64,000 nt of DNA from Nocardia shimofusensis NBRC 100134 (GTDB lineage Bacteria > Actinomycetota > Actinomycetes > Mycobacteriales > Mycobacteriaceae), in contig NZ_BDBT01000003.1 of the NCBI RefSeq assembly GCF_001613125.1, forward strand, positions 310,001 through 374,000. Reading direction: 5' to 3'. The position numbers and the translations under genes are program-made. The notes below the pieces were generated by a model. It saw only the letters and a list, made by a program, of their open reading frames with translations. It was not told the DNA's origin and did no database searches. Within the stretch, counting starts at the first letter, position 1. Each line of letters starts with the position of its first letter. Below are positions 36,268-45,700 of this stretch, in pieces.

Positions 36268-38094
36268 TCAGCCAACTGTAAACCTCGGGGTGACGTGTCT
36301 GATCTCGTCGAGCACTCCGTCCAGGAGCCCCCGGACCTCACTGCCGCCCAGAACGAGTTGCCGGTCGAGGAGGCGGTTAGCCGTCTCGCATGAAGTCTCG
36401 CTGACAAGCGAACACCCGTGACAAGCTGAGAGGTTCAACTGCGACGCACCCTGGCTGTCGCTCTCGATGCAAACCGGGTCGTTCGAACAGAAATCGGCAT
36501 CCTCGAGCGCTGACACGAGCAACGGAAGCAACTTCTCGGGCTCGCCGAGTCGGACAAGACCACCCAGCGTCCCCTGCGCGTCACCTGCGGCCGTGTAGAT
36601 CAAGATGCCTGCGGTCTTGTCCGTACGGTCCGGGTTCGCATAGATGCGCTCTTGGAGTGCCGCAGATGCATATCCACTTTCGAAGGCGAGCCGGCGGATT
36701 AGCAGGTGGGAGATCGTGTGCAGCGCGACGTAACGCGGTTCAGGCACATCCAGGCGGTTTTTCGCCCATTCGAGGTCTGCCCGACGCTGCTTGAGGATGC
36801 CTGCTCGGACCTGGACTGCTGTCAAGGACTCCCATTCTGCAAGCCTTTGCTCATCGAACCGAAGGAAGATCCCCTCTCCGAACATCTCGACCGCCGGGTA
36901 GGTCGGGTGTCGGCGCTCGTTCGGTCCGATGTCTGCCCGGATGAGTGCAGCGTCGGCGTCGTAGCGGCGGAACCCTCGTAGTGCTCGAACCTCTCGAACC
37001 CGGCGAACCTGTCCCACACCGCTGATGACGCCGAGCAGGTTCTCGGGGCCTGCGGCCTCGCGAAGCGAACGGCCATCGACCACGAAATCTCCACCACTCG
37101 TATCGCGCTGGGCAGAAAGCTTCTTGAGGAACGCCGCCCACTCACCATCCTTGAGGTCGAGCAGCATCTCGTCAGCTGTGGCCTCCTCACCTGCGGCCAC
37201 AGCCAGAACCGCTTCGGGGGTAACTCCGAACTCCTCCGCGATCCACCCTGCGACCATCTCGGCCTGGGGTCCGCCATTGTCAGCGACGATTTTGTCGAAG
37301 TAGACGTGCCCTCGGATCTTATCGGCAACCGCGGCTGACTGCGGCCGCTCCTCCGGGATGTCGAGTGCCGAGATCCGCTCCGCAATGTAGTTGCCGGTAG
37401 CGCCTCGCTGCACCGCTACGAGAGGGTGCGGGCACAACTTCCCACCACCCGTGTTTTCAAGCTCCCATGGCTGTCTCCCACTGCATCGGATGCCGTCCCG
37501 GCCGAGGGATCCTTTCCCGACAAGCTCCGCGAAGGAACGAAAGTTCCCACAGCCGTGGCAGGTGACGATGAGAGATCCGAGTCCTTCACCGCGTGAAGCC
37601 ACCTTGCGGAACCGCAGCTCCTTGTACGCGCGGCAAACCCGCACCGCTTCATTCATCCCTGCTTCGCGCCCACGGTGTGCCCACTGAAACCAGGGGATGT
37701 CCTGGATGTGACTCCCTTTCTCGCAGACGGCGACGAACCTCATGGGGACCAGCAGGCCACCGCACTCGCAATGGTTGTCCCACTTCCCCTTCTTGCGCCC
37801 GGTGAGCTTCGAGAGCTTGCCACATCGTTCGCAGAAGCGCCACGCCGGGAACCGCCAATACAAGAGCGATGCCGTGTCCTTTCCAGTACGTCCAGCATGT
37901 GTAGGAGGCTGCCTAAGGACGCCCGCACCGAGTCTTGCCATGAGTCGTTCGCAGACAACTTCCTGCGCCAACTTGGTGTCCCACCACGACGTGTCAGGAG
38001 CCATGAGTGACTCCCCACGGACATCAGCGATTGCTCCCACGCCGAACGGCGTGATCGTCTCCGAGAGCCTGAGATCATGCCTGATCTTTTCCAC
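36268..38094 (-). CDS. DUF1998 protein, DrmB-like, of a DISARM-related system
   Basis: A 608-residue protein with several metal-binding clusters: CERCGK (88-93) with CEC (109-111), CHGC (179-182), and a C-terminal DUF1998 block. In that block HTISHLLIRRLAFESGYASAALQERIYA (from about residue 459) precedes C536, C542, C558, C561 and C569 (SACHGCSLVSETSC). In canonical DISARM, DrmB is such a DUF1998 protein acting with the DrmA helicase, and it follows drmA, as here. Start GTG 38094 has AGGAGGAGG upstream and overlaps the drmA-like gene by 20 bp. It is the last gene of the operon, ending 29 bp before the truncated reductase. DrmA/B together block incoming DNA in known systems; that this pair does so is inference. 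Confidence 0.85.
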   Translation of the reverse strand: MEKIRHDLRLSETITPFGVGAIADVRGESLMAPDTSWWDTKLAQEVVCERLMARLGAGVLRQPPTHAGRTGKDTASLLYWRFPAWRFCERCGKLSKLTGRKKGKWDNHCECGGLLVPMRFVAVCEKGSHIQDIPWFQWAHRGREAGMNEAVRVCRAYKELRFRKVASRGEGLGSLIVTCHGCGNFRSFAELVGKGSLGRDGIRCSGRQPWELENTGGGKLCPHPLVAVQRGATGNYIAERISALDIPEERPQSAAVADKIRGHVYFDKIVADNGGPQAEMVAGWIAEEFGVTPEAVLAVAAGEEATADEMLLDLKDGEWAAFLKKLSAQRDTSGGDFVVDGRSLREAAGPENLLGVISGVGQVRRVREVRALRGFRRYDADAALIRADIGPNERRHPTYPAVEMFGEGIFLRFDEQRLAEWESLTAVQVRAGILKQRRADLEWAKNRLDVPEPRYVALHTISHLLIRRLAFESGYASAALQERIYANPDRTDKTAGILIYTAAGDAQGTLGGLVRLGEPEKLLPLLVSALEDADFCSNDPVCIESDSQGASQLNLSACHGCSLVSETSCETANRLLDRQLVLGGSEVRGLLDGVLDEIRHVTPRFTVG

Positions 38095-41000
38095 GGAGAA
38101 CCTCCTCCTGCGGCTCCTGTACCGCGACGGCCACGTTCGGTTCGACAGACCTCATGGAATCGCCCACCAGCCACCCTTCGCCTGGTTCCCCGAACCTCTT
38201 GAGCAGCGCGCCCGCGTCAGATTTGGGACGGTGCTCGTACTCGAGCCCATGCTTCTCTTCCCGTGCGCGAGATGCCCGTCGGTCCCAGTCGCGCAGCAAT
38301 CTCCAGACCATATCCTCAGTCTCCTGGAGTTCGAGCGACTCGGAGCTGTCAACGTAGGAGAGGAACTTTTCCACCAGTCGCTCCACCGCCTGGGTGAATC
38401 GGTTGTCCTGGAGGTCCAGCCGGACGGCCGCGTCATTAGCAGCCAACGGAGAGATCGACTGCCGCAGCAATGCGACCAGGGCTCCAGCGAGCGAACGGTC
38501 ACGCGAGGCCAACGACCAGGGGGTCACACTGGTCGGTTCCACGCTTCGGTAGAGCGCTTCGTGGTACCCGCGGAAGGTCTCGAAGTGAGAGCGGTCCCTC
38601 GCTCTGCTGGAACGGAAGAGGGTGACGACCACACCACGGATATCGCCTCGACCAACACGGCTGGTTGCCTGGATGTACTCCGCCGTAGTCTTGGGTTGCC
38701 CGACCATCAGCATCACTGCGAGCCTCGGAATGTCGATTCCGACAGAGAGCATATTCGAGGAGAGCACGACGTCCACAGCCTCGTCGGACTGGTCCGCGCG
38801 AATTCGCAATGCCCGAAGGTCCTTGGGCAGTTGCTCCGCACCACGCCGGCTCGTGAGTTCGAGAACTCTCCCCGCCCTTACCTTGCGGAAAGGGATTCCG
38901 AGACGCTCAGCCCTCGGCTCGAGACGACCATTGACGTCGTCGACGACAAGGGTGCTGGTCCGCCCCAACTCCCGAAGGCTGTTGTGATAAAGGACAACGG
39001 TCCAGTAGGCATCCCTCGGCGGAGCGGCAATGCCTTCGAGTGCGAGAGCGTGAGGCATCTCGAAAAGCGGAGTGACGGCGGAGATCACCGCTGAAGGCTG
39101 CGATACCGACTGCGGCATCAGACCGATGTAGAGGCGCCCTTGTCCATTCTCAACCGGGCGAGAGAAGAATGTCCGGTCATCGTCGAGTCCAGATGGCGGG
39201 TACAGGGCGACCTCTCGCCCGTACAGTCCCTTGACCTGGTCGTCGGAGGCTCTGATGGTGGCCGTTGACGCAACGATCTTCGGCGTCGTACCTGAACGGC
39301 TCAGCAACACCTGGATCACCGCATCGAAGACAGCCACTGTCGTACCGAGCGGTCCCGACAACAGGTGGAGCTCATCCTGAATGATCAGCGATGGCTGCTT
39401 GAAGGTCGTCCCGAGGCCCAGGAGCCGTCCGGCCTCGGGCTTGAACTGGAGACGCGCAAACTTGTCAACGGTCGCGAGAAGGATCGTCGGCGGCTCTTCG
39501 TAGATAGCCTCATCGACAACCTCGAGGGGAAGTCGGCCATGAAACTCACACTCCGGGTTCACGCAGTACAGAACCGTGGCGCTTCCTTCCCTGCGCACGC
39601 CGTAGTCCAGATCCTTGTTGCTCTTACTGTCTGGCATCAGACCGGTCTGACACCAAGGGCAGCTCTCGATTTGAAACTCGTTGGCCTCTTCTGGGCGCGC
39701 CGCCTTCAACAGTCGATCGAGGGAAGCGAGCGCATCTGTACGGGTTCCGGGGGTGACCTCGTTGCCCACCCACAGTCCGATCGAGAATGGCGGCATTCCC
39801 GCTACGGACGGGTGCACTCCGCGCATGAGTTCCATGGCACAGATGAGGGCAGCAGCACGTTGGAACTGCTGTGACGTCAGCAGCCTGAGGGTGTACCTGG
39901 TCAGGACGGCGGTACCGCCTCCTGCCATACCGTAGGCAAGCCGTCTACGAAAGATCTCAATCGCGGCAAGACCGAGATACGCCTCGGTCTTGCCGCCACC
40001 GGTTGGAAACCAAATGAGGTCAACGAGATTCCTGTCGTCGTGCTCAGGTTCGACGGTAGAGGCAAGCGCGATAAGCAGGAAGCCAAGCTGGAACGGACGC
40101 CACTGAGGCTCACCCGGGGTCTTTCCCTTGGCCTTATCCCCCTGCCGCATCTGAAGCCTCATTGCTGCCATACCGAGTGCGAAGGCAGTGCGCAGCTGAT
40201 CCTGCCGGGGATCCCGTAGAAGCTTGACCCCCTCCATCATTCGCTCTGCGGCGCGCTCAGATCGCTCGACGATGCGGCGTGCGACCGGAGCATCTTCCCC
40301 GAATCCATCCACTCGCGCGCTCTGCTCTCTTGTCCACCGCGCGAAAGCTTCGACGAAGGCTTCCAGAGAAGCGAGCACAGCGTCAGGGTTCTCACCGATA
40401 GTGGCGAGGTACCTCAGTTCCAAAGCCTTCGCTTCGGCGGTCTCCTCATCGAATCCTGTCGTCTCAACCGCAGGGACAACGAAAGCAGGTACTGGGTCGA
40501 GGAATACTCGCGTGCAGCCCTCTTCACCGAGTTCCCAGTCGGCTGCCATACCGTGCCCGACGGCGAAGACCTTGCAGTTCCGGTAGCGGACTCGAAGTTC
40601 TGCAGCCTCAGGGTCCGCATCGAACGCTCGTGTCGTGTCGTACTCCAGAATGTTTCCATTTGTCGGCCGAACAGTCAGGTCCATTTGGAAGAGCATGAGG
40701 GGCACGTCGAGCCTCTCGTCACCTGTTGTTCGCGACAGCACACGGACATGCACCGTGACGAGCTGAGCGCCCTTGAAATCTCGCCACCGGGCTCCGATCT
40801 CCACGGGCACCTCGCCGGCGCTGATCTGGTGAGGACCCCTTCCCTTCGAGAGGGCGAGATCCGTGAACGCGTGCGGGGTCCGCTGCCACCGAGGGGGACC
40901 GTCATCTTCGACTTTGGCATATGTCCCGCAAGCGAAGTCCACATTTACCGTCTCGGCATCGGTGACGAAAGAGATCGCTCCGGACGATGGACGCCACTCC

Positions 41001-41248
41001 TCTGCGAGGGGAACGGCTGCTCCGGACTCTTCAACATCTCCGTCGACGACATCGGCCTCAACGTCCTCGACTTCTCTCCCTCTCCCCTCATCTCGGCTCG
41101 CCCAGCCACCCTCCTGGGGAAAAAGCATTCCGACTGCGTACTGCCTGTGAGGAGGATTATGGACGATCTCCCAAGGGTCGCCCTCCGGCCCTACGTAGGA
41201 GGCTCTGAGGTGGCGGAGGGCTTGCTTCTGCGCTCCAGTAACCTTCAC
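38075..41248 (-). CDS. DrmA-like SF2 helicase of a DISARM-related system
   Basis: A 1057-residue helicase. Walker A FPTGGGKTEAYLG is at residues 414-421 onward, the Walker B box is IIQDELHLLSG (DELH at 625-628), motif III is STATIR, and SNMLSVGIDIPR and QATSRVGRGDIRG (831-868) complete the motor. A CPWC...CVNPEC zinc ribbon (530-567) is inserted between the first motifs, and some 400 non-motor residues precede the motor, as in DrmA. The true start is GTG 41248, which overlaps the TGA of the preceding gene (GTGA). The frame extends 47 codons further upstream but that part is Arg/Pro-rich and lies inside the neighbour. Together with the DUF1998 gene it forms the DrmAB core. Confidence 0.87.
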   Translation of the reverse strand: MKVTGAQKQALRHLRASYVGPEGDPWEIVHNPPHRQYAVGMLFPQEGGWASRDEGRGREVEDVEADVVDGDVEESGAAVPLAEEWRPSSGAISFVTDAETVNVDFACGTYAKVEDDGPPRWQRTPHAFTDLALSKGRGPHQISAGEVPVEIGARWRDFKGAQLVTVHVRVLSRTTGDERLDVPLMLFQMDLTVRPTNGNILEYDTTRAFDADPEAAELRVRYRNCKVFAVGHGMAADWELGEEGCTRVFLDPVPAFVVPAVETTGFDEETAEAKALELRYLATIGENPDAVLASLEAFVEAFARWTREQSARVDGFGEDAPVARRIVERSERAAERMMEGVKLLRDPRQDQLRTAFALGMAAMRLQMRQGDKAKGKTPGEPQWRPFQLGFLLIALASTVEPEHDDRNLVDLIWFPTGGGKTEAYLGLAAIEIFRRRLAYGMAGGGTAVLTRYTLRLLTSQQFQRAAALICAMELMRGVHPSVAGMPPFSIGLWVGNEVTPGTRTDALASLDRLLKAARPEEANEFQIESCPWCQTGLMPDSKSNKDLDYGVRREGSATVLYCVNPECEFHGRLPLEVVDEAIYEEPPTILLATVDKFARLQFKPEAGRLLGLGTTFKQPSLIIQDELHLLSGPLGTTVAVFDAVIQVLLSRSGTTPKIVASTATIRASDDQVKGLYGREVALYPPSGLDDDRTFFSRPVENGQGRLYIGLMPQSVSQPSAVISAVTPLFEMPHALALEGIAAPPRDAYWTVVLYHNSLRELGRTSTLVVDDVNGRLEPRAERLGIPFRKVRAGRVLELTSRRGAEQLPKDLRALRIRADQSDEAVDVVLSSNMLSVGIDIPRLAVMLMVGQPKTTAEYIQATSRVGRGDIRGVVVTLFRSSRARDRSHFETFRGYHEALYRSVEPTSVTPWSLASRDRSLAGALVALLRQSISPLAANDAAVRLDLQDNRFTQAVERLVEKFLSYVDSSESLELQETEDMVWRLLRDWDRRASRAREEKHGLEYEHRPKSDAGALLKRFGEPGEGWLVGDSMRSVEPNVAVAVQEPQEEVLRGKDQA

Positions 41249-42777
41249 TTTCCAGCCTTCCGAAGGAGGTCTTGGAGTCGTTTCTTGTCGTCTGCAGCTA
41301 CAACGATGTGCAGGGTCACGCGGGCACGGGTGACTGCCACGTAGAAGGCGGCGATGCCGCGGTCGTCGAGGTGTCTCGGAAGGCCACACACCACGACGTG
41401 TTCGGCTTCAAGCCCCTTGGCGTAGCGAGGACTGGTAACGACAAACTTCGCGTCTCCCAACCGGGGAGCTGTATCAGAGGAGGCGTCGATGATCCAGACA
41501 TCTTCTCGACGCACACCATCGCTGACCAACTCGCAGGCAACGCGCTCCGCTGCCACTATATCGGCCGCGCCGTCAGCGTGATGCCAGTACACTTTCTCCC
41601 CGTTGACAATGCCCGGGTCTCCCACATCAGCTCCCAGGTATTCCTGCACGACGTGCACGATCGCGCGGGTGTTGCGTACGTTCTTCTGCAGTTGTAGTTG
41701 GACTGCCTCGGTCTTGATCAGATCGCAAACCTCGCGGTCGAACTTGCCGTCGACGTGGGCCTGGTTATTCGGATCGAGAAACATTCGCCAACGCCCGTCG
41801 GCTCGTCCGCGACAAATCACCTTGTTCAAAGAATCCATGCCGTCCGCATTCATGAGGTCCTGTGCCTCATCGACGAAGAGGACGTCGTATTGTTTACCTT
41901 CCGGGAGGTCGGCGAATGGCAAGAGATCTATGCCCCAATCTTCGACGAGAGGCCCGAAGAACCTTGTCAGAGCGGGCGATCGATACGTAATGAGGACCGT
42001 TTTCCCTTCGCTGACTTCCTGCTTCGCAGCCTCCGCGAGAACGAGGGACTTTCCGGTGCCAGCACCGCCGAAAACCAGCAATCGCGGGTTCATCGCGAGC
42101 GCTGCAAGCACCTGTGCCTGCCCATCAGTCGCCCGATTCTGTTCCTCGATGACGGCACCGCGCTGAGCGTCGACTGCGGGGAGTCGAGTGAATTCTCCAA
42201 AGAGACGAGCGCGCAGAGCATCCGCACTCGCAATCTTCCGTCGCGGAGGGGCCTTACCAGCTCCCTTGGCCACAGAGTTGAGGGCCTCAGCAAGGCCGGT
42301 GACGCTCATCGTCTCCTTCGCCCACCAGTGGCTGCTCTTCCACTCCACGGACGAGGGAGGCGCCTCGATATCCGGAGTGACAACAACAGCTTCGTGCGCG
42401 AACCAGCCAGCCTTCTCCTCATCGAGGATATCTCGAAGGGCGAATATCGCGGTCTGCGCCTGCTGCATGGGTGACTCCCGCAGCTTGTGCCAGTCACCTC
42501 GGCGGTCGACGCTGTACCAGGCGCCCTCGTGCTTGCGAACTCCACCGCCCTTGACCTCCAGCACGATGACGACGCCATTCCACAGCACAACAAAGTCGGC
42601 TTCTGCCTGCTGTTTCACAGAGTGGCTGCGGAGCTTGACGGAGTGGAAAGCCACTGCGCCCGTCGGTCCCTCGACCTGTTGTAAGAGCCGCGCGAGGCGG
42701 GTCTCTGCAGGACTGGTGCTCGACGCCTCGATATCCCGAAGACTGGGAACCAGGATCACGCGTTCTGTTCCTTCCAC
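41245..42777 (-). CDS. NERD nuclease-domain / UvrD-like helicase
   Basis: A 510-residue two-domain protein. An N-terminal NERD (nuclease-related) domain has ADFVVLWNGVVIVLEVKGGG, giving the D61...E74-x-K76 pattern of the PD-(D/E)XK fold. A superfamily-1 motor follows: LLVFGGAGTGKSLVLAEAAK (Walker A at 237-244), VLFVDEAQDLMN (303-307), and the UvrD-type C-terminal FYVAVTRARVTLHIVV. NERD-helicases occur in defence islands and DNA-processing loci. Not part of canonical DISARM. The start GTG 42777 overlaps the preceding gene by 22 bp; a GTG six codons in (42759) follows GGAAGG and is also possible. It ends in a 4-bp overlap with the drmA-like gene. Confidence 0.85.
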   Translation of the reverse strand: MEGTERVILVPSLRDIEASSTSPAETRLARLLQQVEGPTGAVAFHSVKLRSHSVKQQAEADFVVLWNGVVIVLEVKGGGVRKHEGAWYSVDRRGDWHKLRESPMQQAQTAIFALRDILDEEKAGWFAHEAVVVTPDIEAPPSSVEWKSSHWWAKETMSVTGLAEALNSVAKGAGKAPPRRKIASADALRARLFGEFTRLPAVDAQRGAVIEEQNRATDGQAQVLAALAMNPRLLVFGGAGTGKSLVLAEAAKQEVSEGKTVLITYRSPALTRFFGPLVEDWGIDLLPFADLPEGKQYDVLFVDEAQDLMNADGMDSLNKVICRGRADGRWRMFLDPNNQAHVDGKFDREVCDLIKTEAVQLQLQKNVRNTRAIVHVVQEYLGADVGDPGIVNGEKVYWHHADGAADIVAAERVACELVSDGVRREDVWIIDASSDTAPRLGDAKFVVTSPRYAKGLEAEHVVVCGLPRHLDDRGIAAFYVAVTRARVTLHIVVAADDKKRLQDLLRKAGK

Positions 42778-45700
42778 AGGTCCTCGTACTCGCGGTAGCC
42801 GAGAAAGTCGTTCACTGCCCCGAAATTGTCTGCAACGTCAACGATGAGGCACTCTTCCTTGCCTCCGTTCGCAGGGCCGCGGAGGCCACGCCCAGCCATC
42901 TGGATGTAGGAACTGGGACTGAAGGTCGGGCGTGCAATGTAGAGAGCACGAACGCCCGGAGCATCAAATCCTTGAACCAGCAGATCACAGTTGGTAAGCA
43001 CGCGGATCTCTCCGTCCTTGAACCTCTTGATTACGTCACGACGTTCCTGGCGCCCCGTCTGCCCACTAATGGCCGCGGCATCGACATCTCGGTACCGCAG
43101 CGTTGCAGCAAGCACTTGGGCGGAAAGGACACTCGGCGTGAAGACCAAGATCGACCAATCGGCGTCCTGGGACAAGATGTGATTGACCAAGACCTTCATT
43201 CGAGCTTGGTCCCGGCCGAGACGGTCCAGCAGGGGTCGGTCGACCTTGCGGGTGTCCTGAATCCCGCGAAGCTCTTCTTCGCTCAGCACGACGTCTACAC
43301 CAGGCAGCACCTCATGCTTGACCTTGGCGAGAACGTCCAGTTTCTGCAGCTGGCGATACGCATCCGATTCGAAGGCAGCGAGCTTGTTGTTTCCGAACCT
43401 GGCGGCCAGCTCTTTGGTCTGCCGACTGTCCTCGGCGCGTCCCTTGAACGGCGTGGCCGAAAGCCCGACGAGAGGCCGCTCCCAGTTGTGACCGTCTACA
43501 CCGAGCCAGCGGAAAATCTGGGTATAGCGCGTGGAGTTTCCCGCCCTGTGCGCTTCATCGACGAACACGGCTTGTGCATGACTGAGCCATTGATACTCAG
43601 GCTGGTCCAGGATTGCCTCGAGCTTGGCGTCCGTGGCAACGACGACGCTGACTTCGGTATCGGGCTCGTGGACGGTGTTGCCTTCCCAGAGACGTCCGAT
43701 TGACAGCGGCCGCTCGTCAGCGAGGTACCGCCAGACCGTGTTGAACGTCTGGACGGCCTGCTCGCATAGTTCGACGGACTGGGCGATCCAGAGGACGGTG
43801 CCGTTCATGACCTCGTCCTTGAACAGCTTCAGCACGGTCTCCGAGGCAACGCGGGTTTTCCCGGCACCGGTCGGGAGTTCGACCATGCACTTCTGCGCGG
43901 GCCCCCTCTCGGAGGGCTGGGTGAGAGCAGTGCGAAGCTTCTCACTGATCTTCTTCTGGTACGTGTGCAGGCCATTCAGGTTCACAGCACCCGGCACGAT
44001 GAACTCATTGGGCTGTGGCACTGCCCGGCGGCCTGCGTACTTGCTGCCGAACCCCATCTTGCGTAGCCAGTCGATCGTCTTTCCGCCACCCGACCACCCA
44101 GTCGGGACGTCGGTGTAGCCCTCAAGGCGGAACTGGTCAGCCAGTTGCTTGACCGAGTCGCTGCCGTACACGGTGAGGAAGAGTTCGGCGACCGATGACG
44201 AGTCATCGACGAGAGCCTGCGCCTCGAGAGCCTGCCACAGGCCACGGGGCAGGTTTTCCTTCAGGGTGTCGTCACCGAAGAAGACTTCGAGACGCTCAGC
44301 GTCGTCCTTCGCCGCGCGGGCCTGCTGGCGCCACTCCTCCAACTGCTGGTTCAGAGCCACCTGCTCGACGTTGTCGAGGTCTGCGTTGGACAGGCGCAGT
44401 CCGAACGCCTCGTTGACTGTTTCGAGGACCTGACGCTCGCTGAGGTCATTGGGCACAACGAGGGTCAAACCGTCGAGATACCAGGGCAACGTCTGATCCT
44501 CAACACCATCGTCAGTGGTCACGCGCTTAGCGATGTAGACAGCGCGGGCAACCATCGCGTGGGTGAGCTTTTCAGGGGCGAAAAGCCACGACTCCTGAAG
44601 CCCAGGGTATAGATCTACGACGGGGTCCGGTTCCTGCTTGCCCTCGATGATCGTTGAAAAGGCGAAGCTGTCTTCGAATCGCTTGCATCCGACGTGAGCA
44701 ACGAAGTCATCGACTTCCGTCTCCTCCACACGAAGGTAGGGCTTCTGCTTCTGGCTCAGCAGCAACTGCTGCTCATTGCTGGTAGCCAGGTACACCAGTC
44801 CGGGCCTGCGACCCTCAACCGCACGCCCGACCCTCGCAGGGATTTGTTGCGGCTGGCCATCGGGGTACGCAATTCGACTCGCCTGCAGGACGAACGCCGC
44901 TAGGACTCCATCCTTTACGCCCGGCTTGAAGATGTCTTGGCCGAGCGCGTCGCGAAGAACAACGGCAGGCACGTCTGAAAAGTGCCGCGGAAGGTCAAGT
45001 TTGTCTTCAAGAGACCGATGCCCCTGATAGAGAGGAAGAAAGTCCTGGAACTCCAGCAGCGATGCCGAAACCACCTGTGACGGAGGTCGAAAACCGCGGG
45101 ACGAGGGAACAAGTCCTGCCGTGGTCACCGCCCACTGCGTCGGGGAGAGGACCTGTCGCGGCTGCTGGGTGTCGGTGTCTTCGCAGGTCCAGAAAGGTTT
45201 CTCATCGATTTCGAGAAGCCTGCGCGTCCAGTCGGCCCGGATGGGCTCCGGAGCACCCGATTCTGCCATCAGCAGCAGCGCCGAGAACGGCCCCGCGCCG
45301 AGGTACTGGTCGAACTCGATGTTTTCGACAGGACGTTCTCCAGCGCCGAGCCGGCCGTTCAAATCAGCGACTACGAAGTCATAGTACTGGTCGACGCAGA
45401 CCTCGTCCTCTAGCGGGTAATCGTTGATCGGCTTATGGATGACACCAGCGGCCCATGCAACCTGAGTAACACAACGTTCACGGTCAAGCCGGCGATTGCC
45501 CAGACCAGTACCGAGGCCATCGATGTCGAGAACGCTTCGCGGAGAAGCCCAGTCTCCGTCCACAGTTGGCACCTTGAGGTACCCCTCGTTCTTCTTCTGG
45601 ACGATCCGAGCCGCTTCCTCCGGACGGACATCTAGCGCCGCGTCCCAGAACTTCTCCTGGTCCTCGGCACCAGAGGTCGGGGATAGCTTGTCAAACCGGG

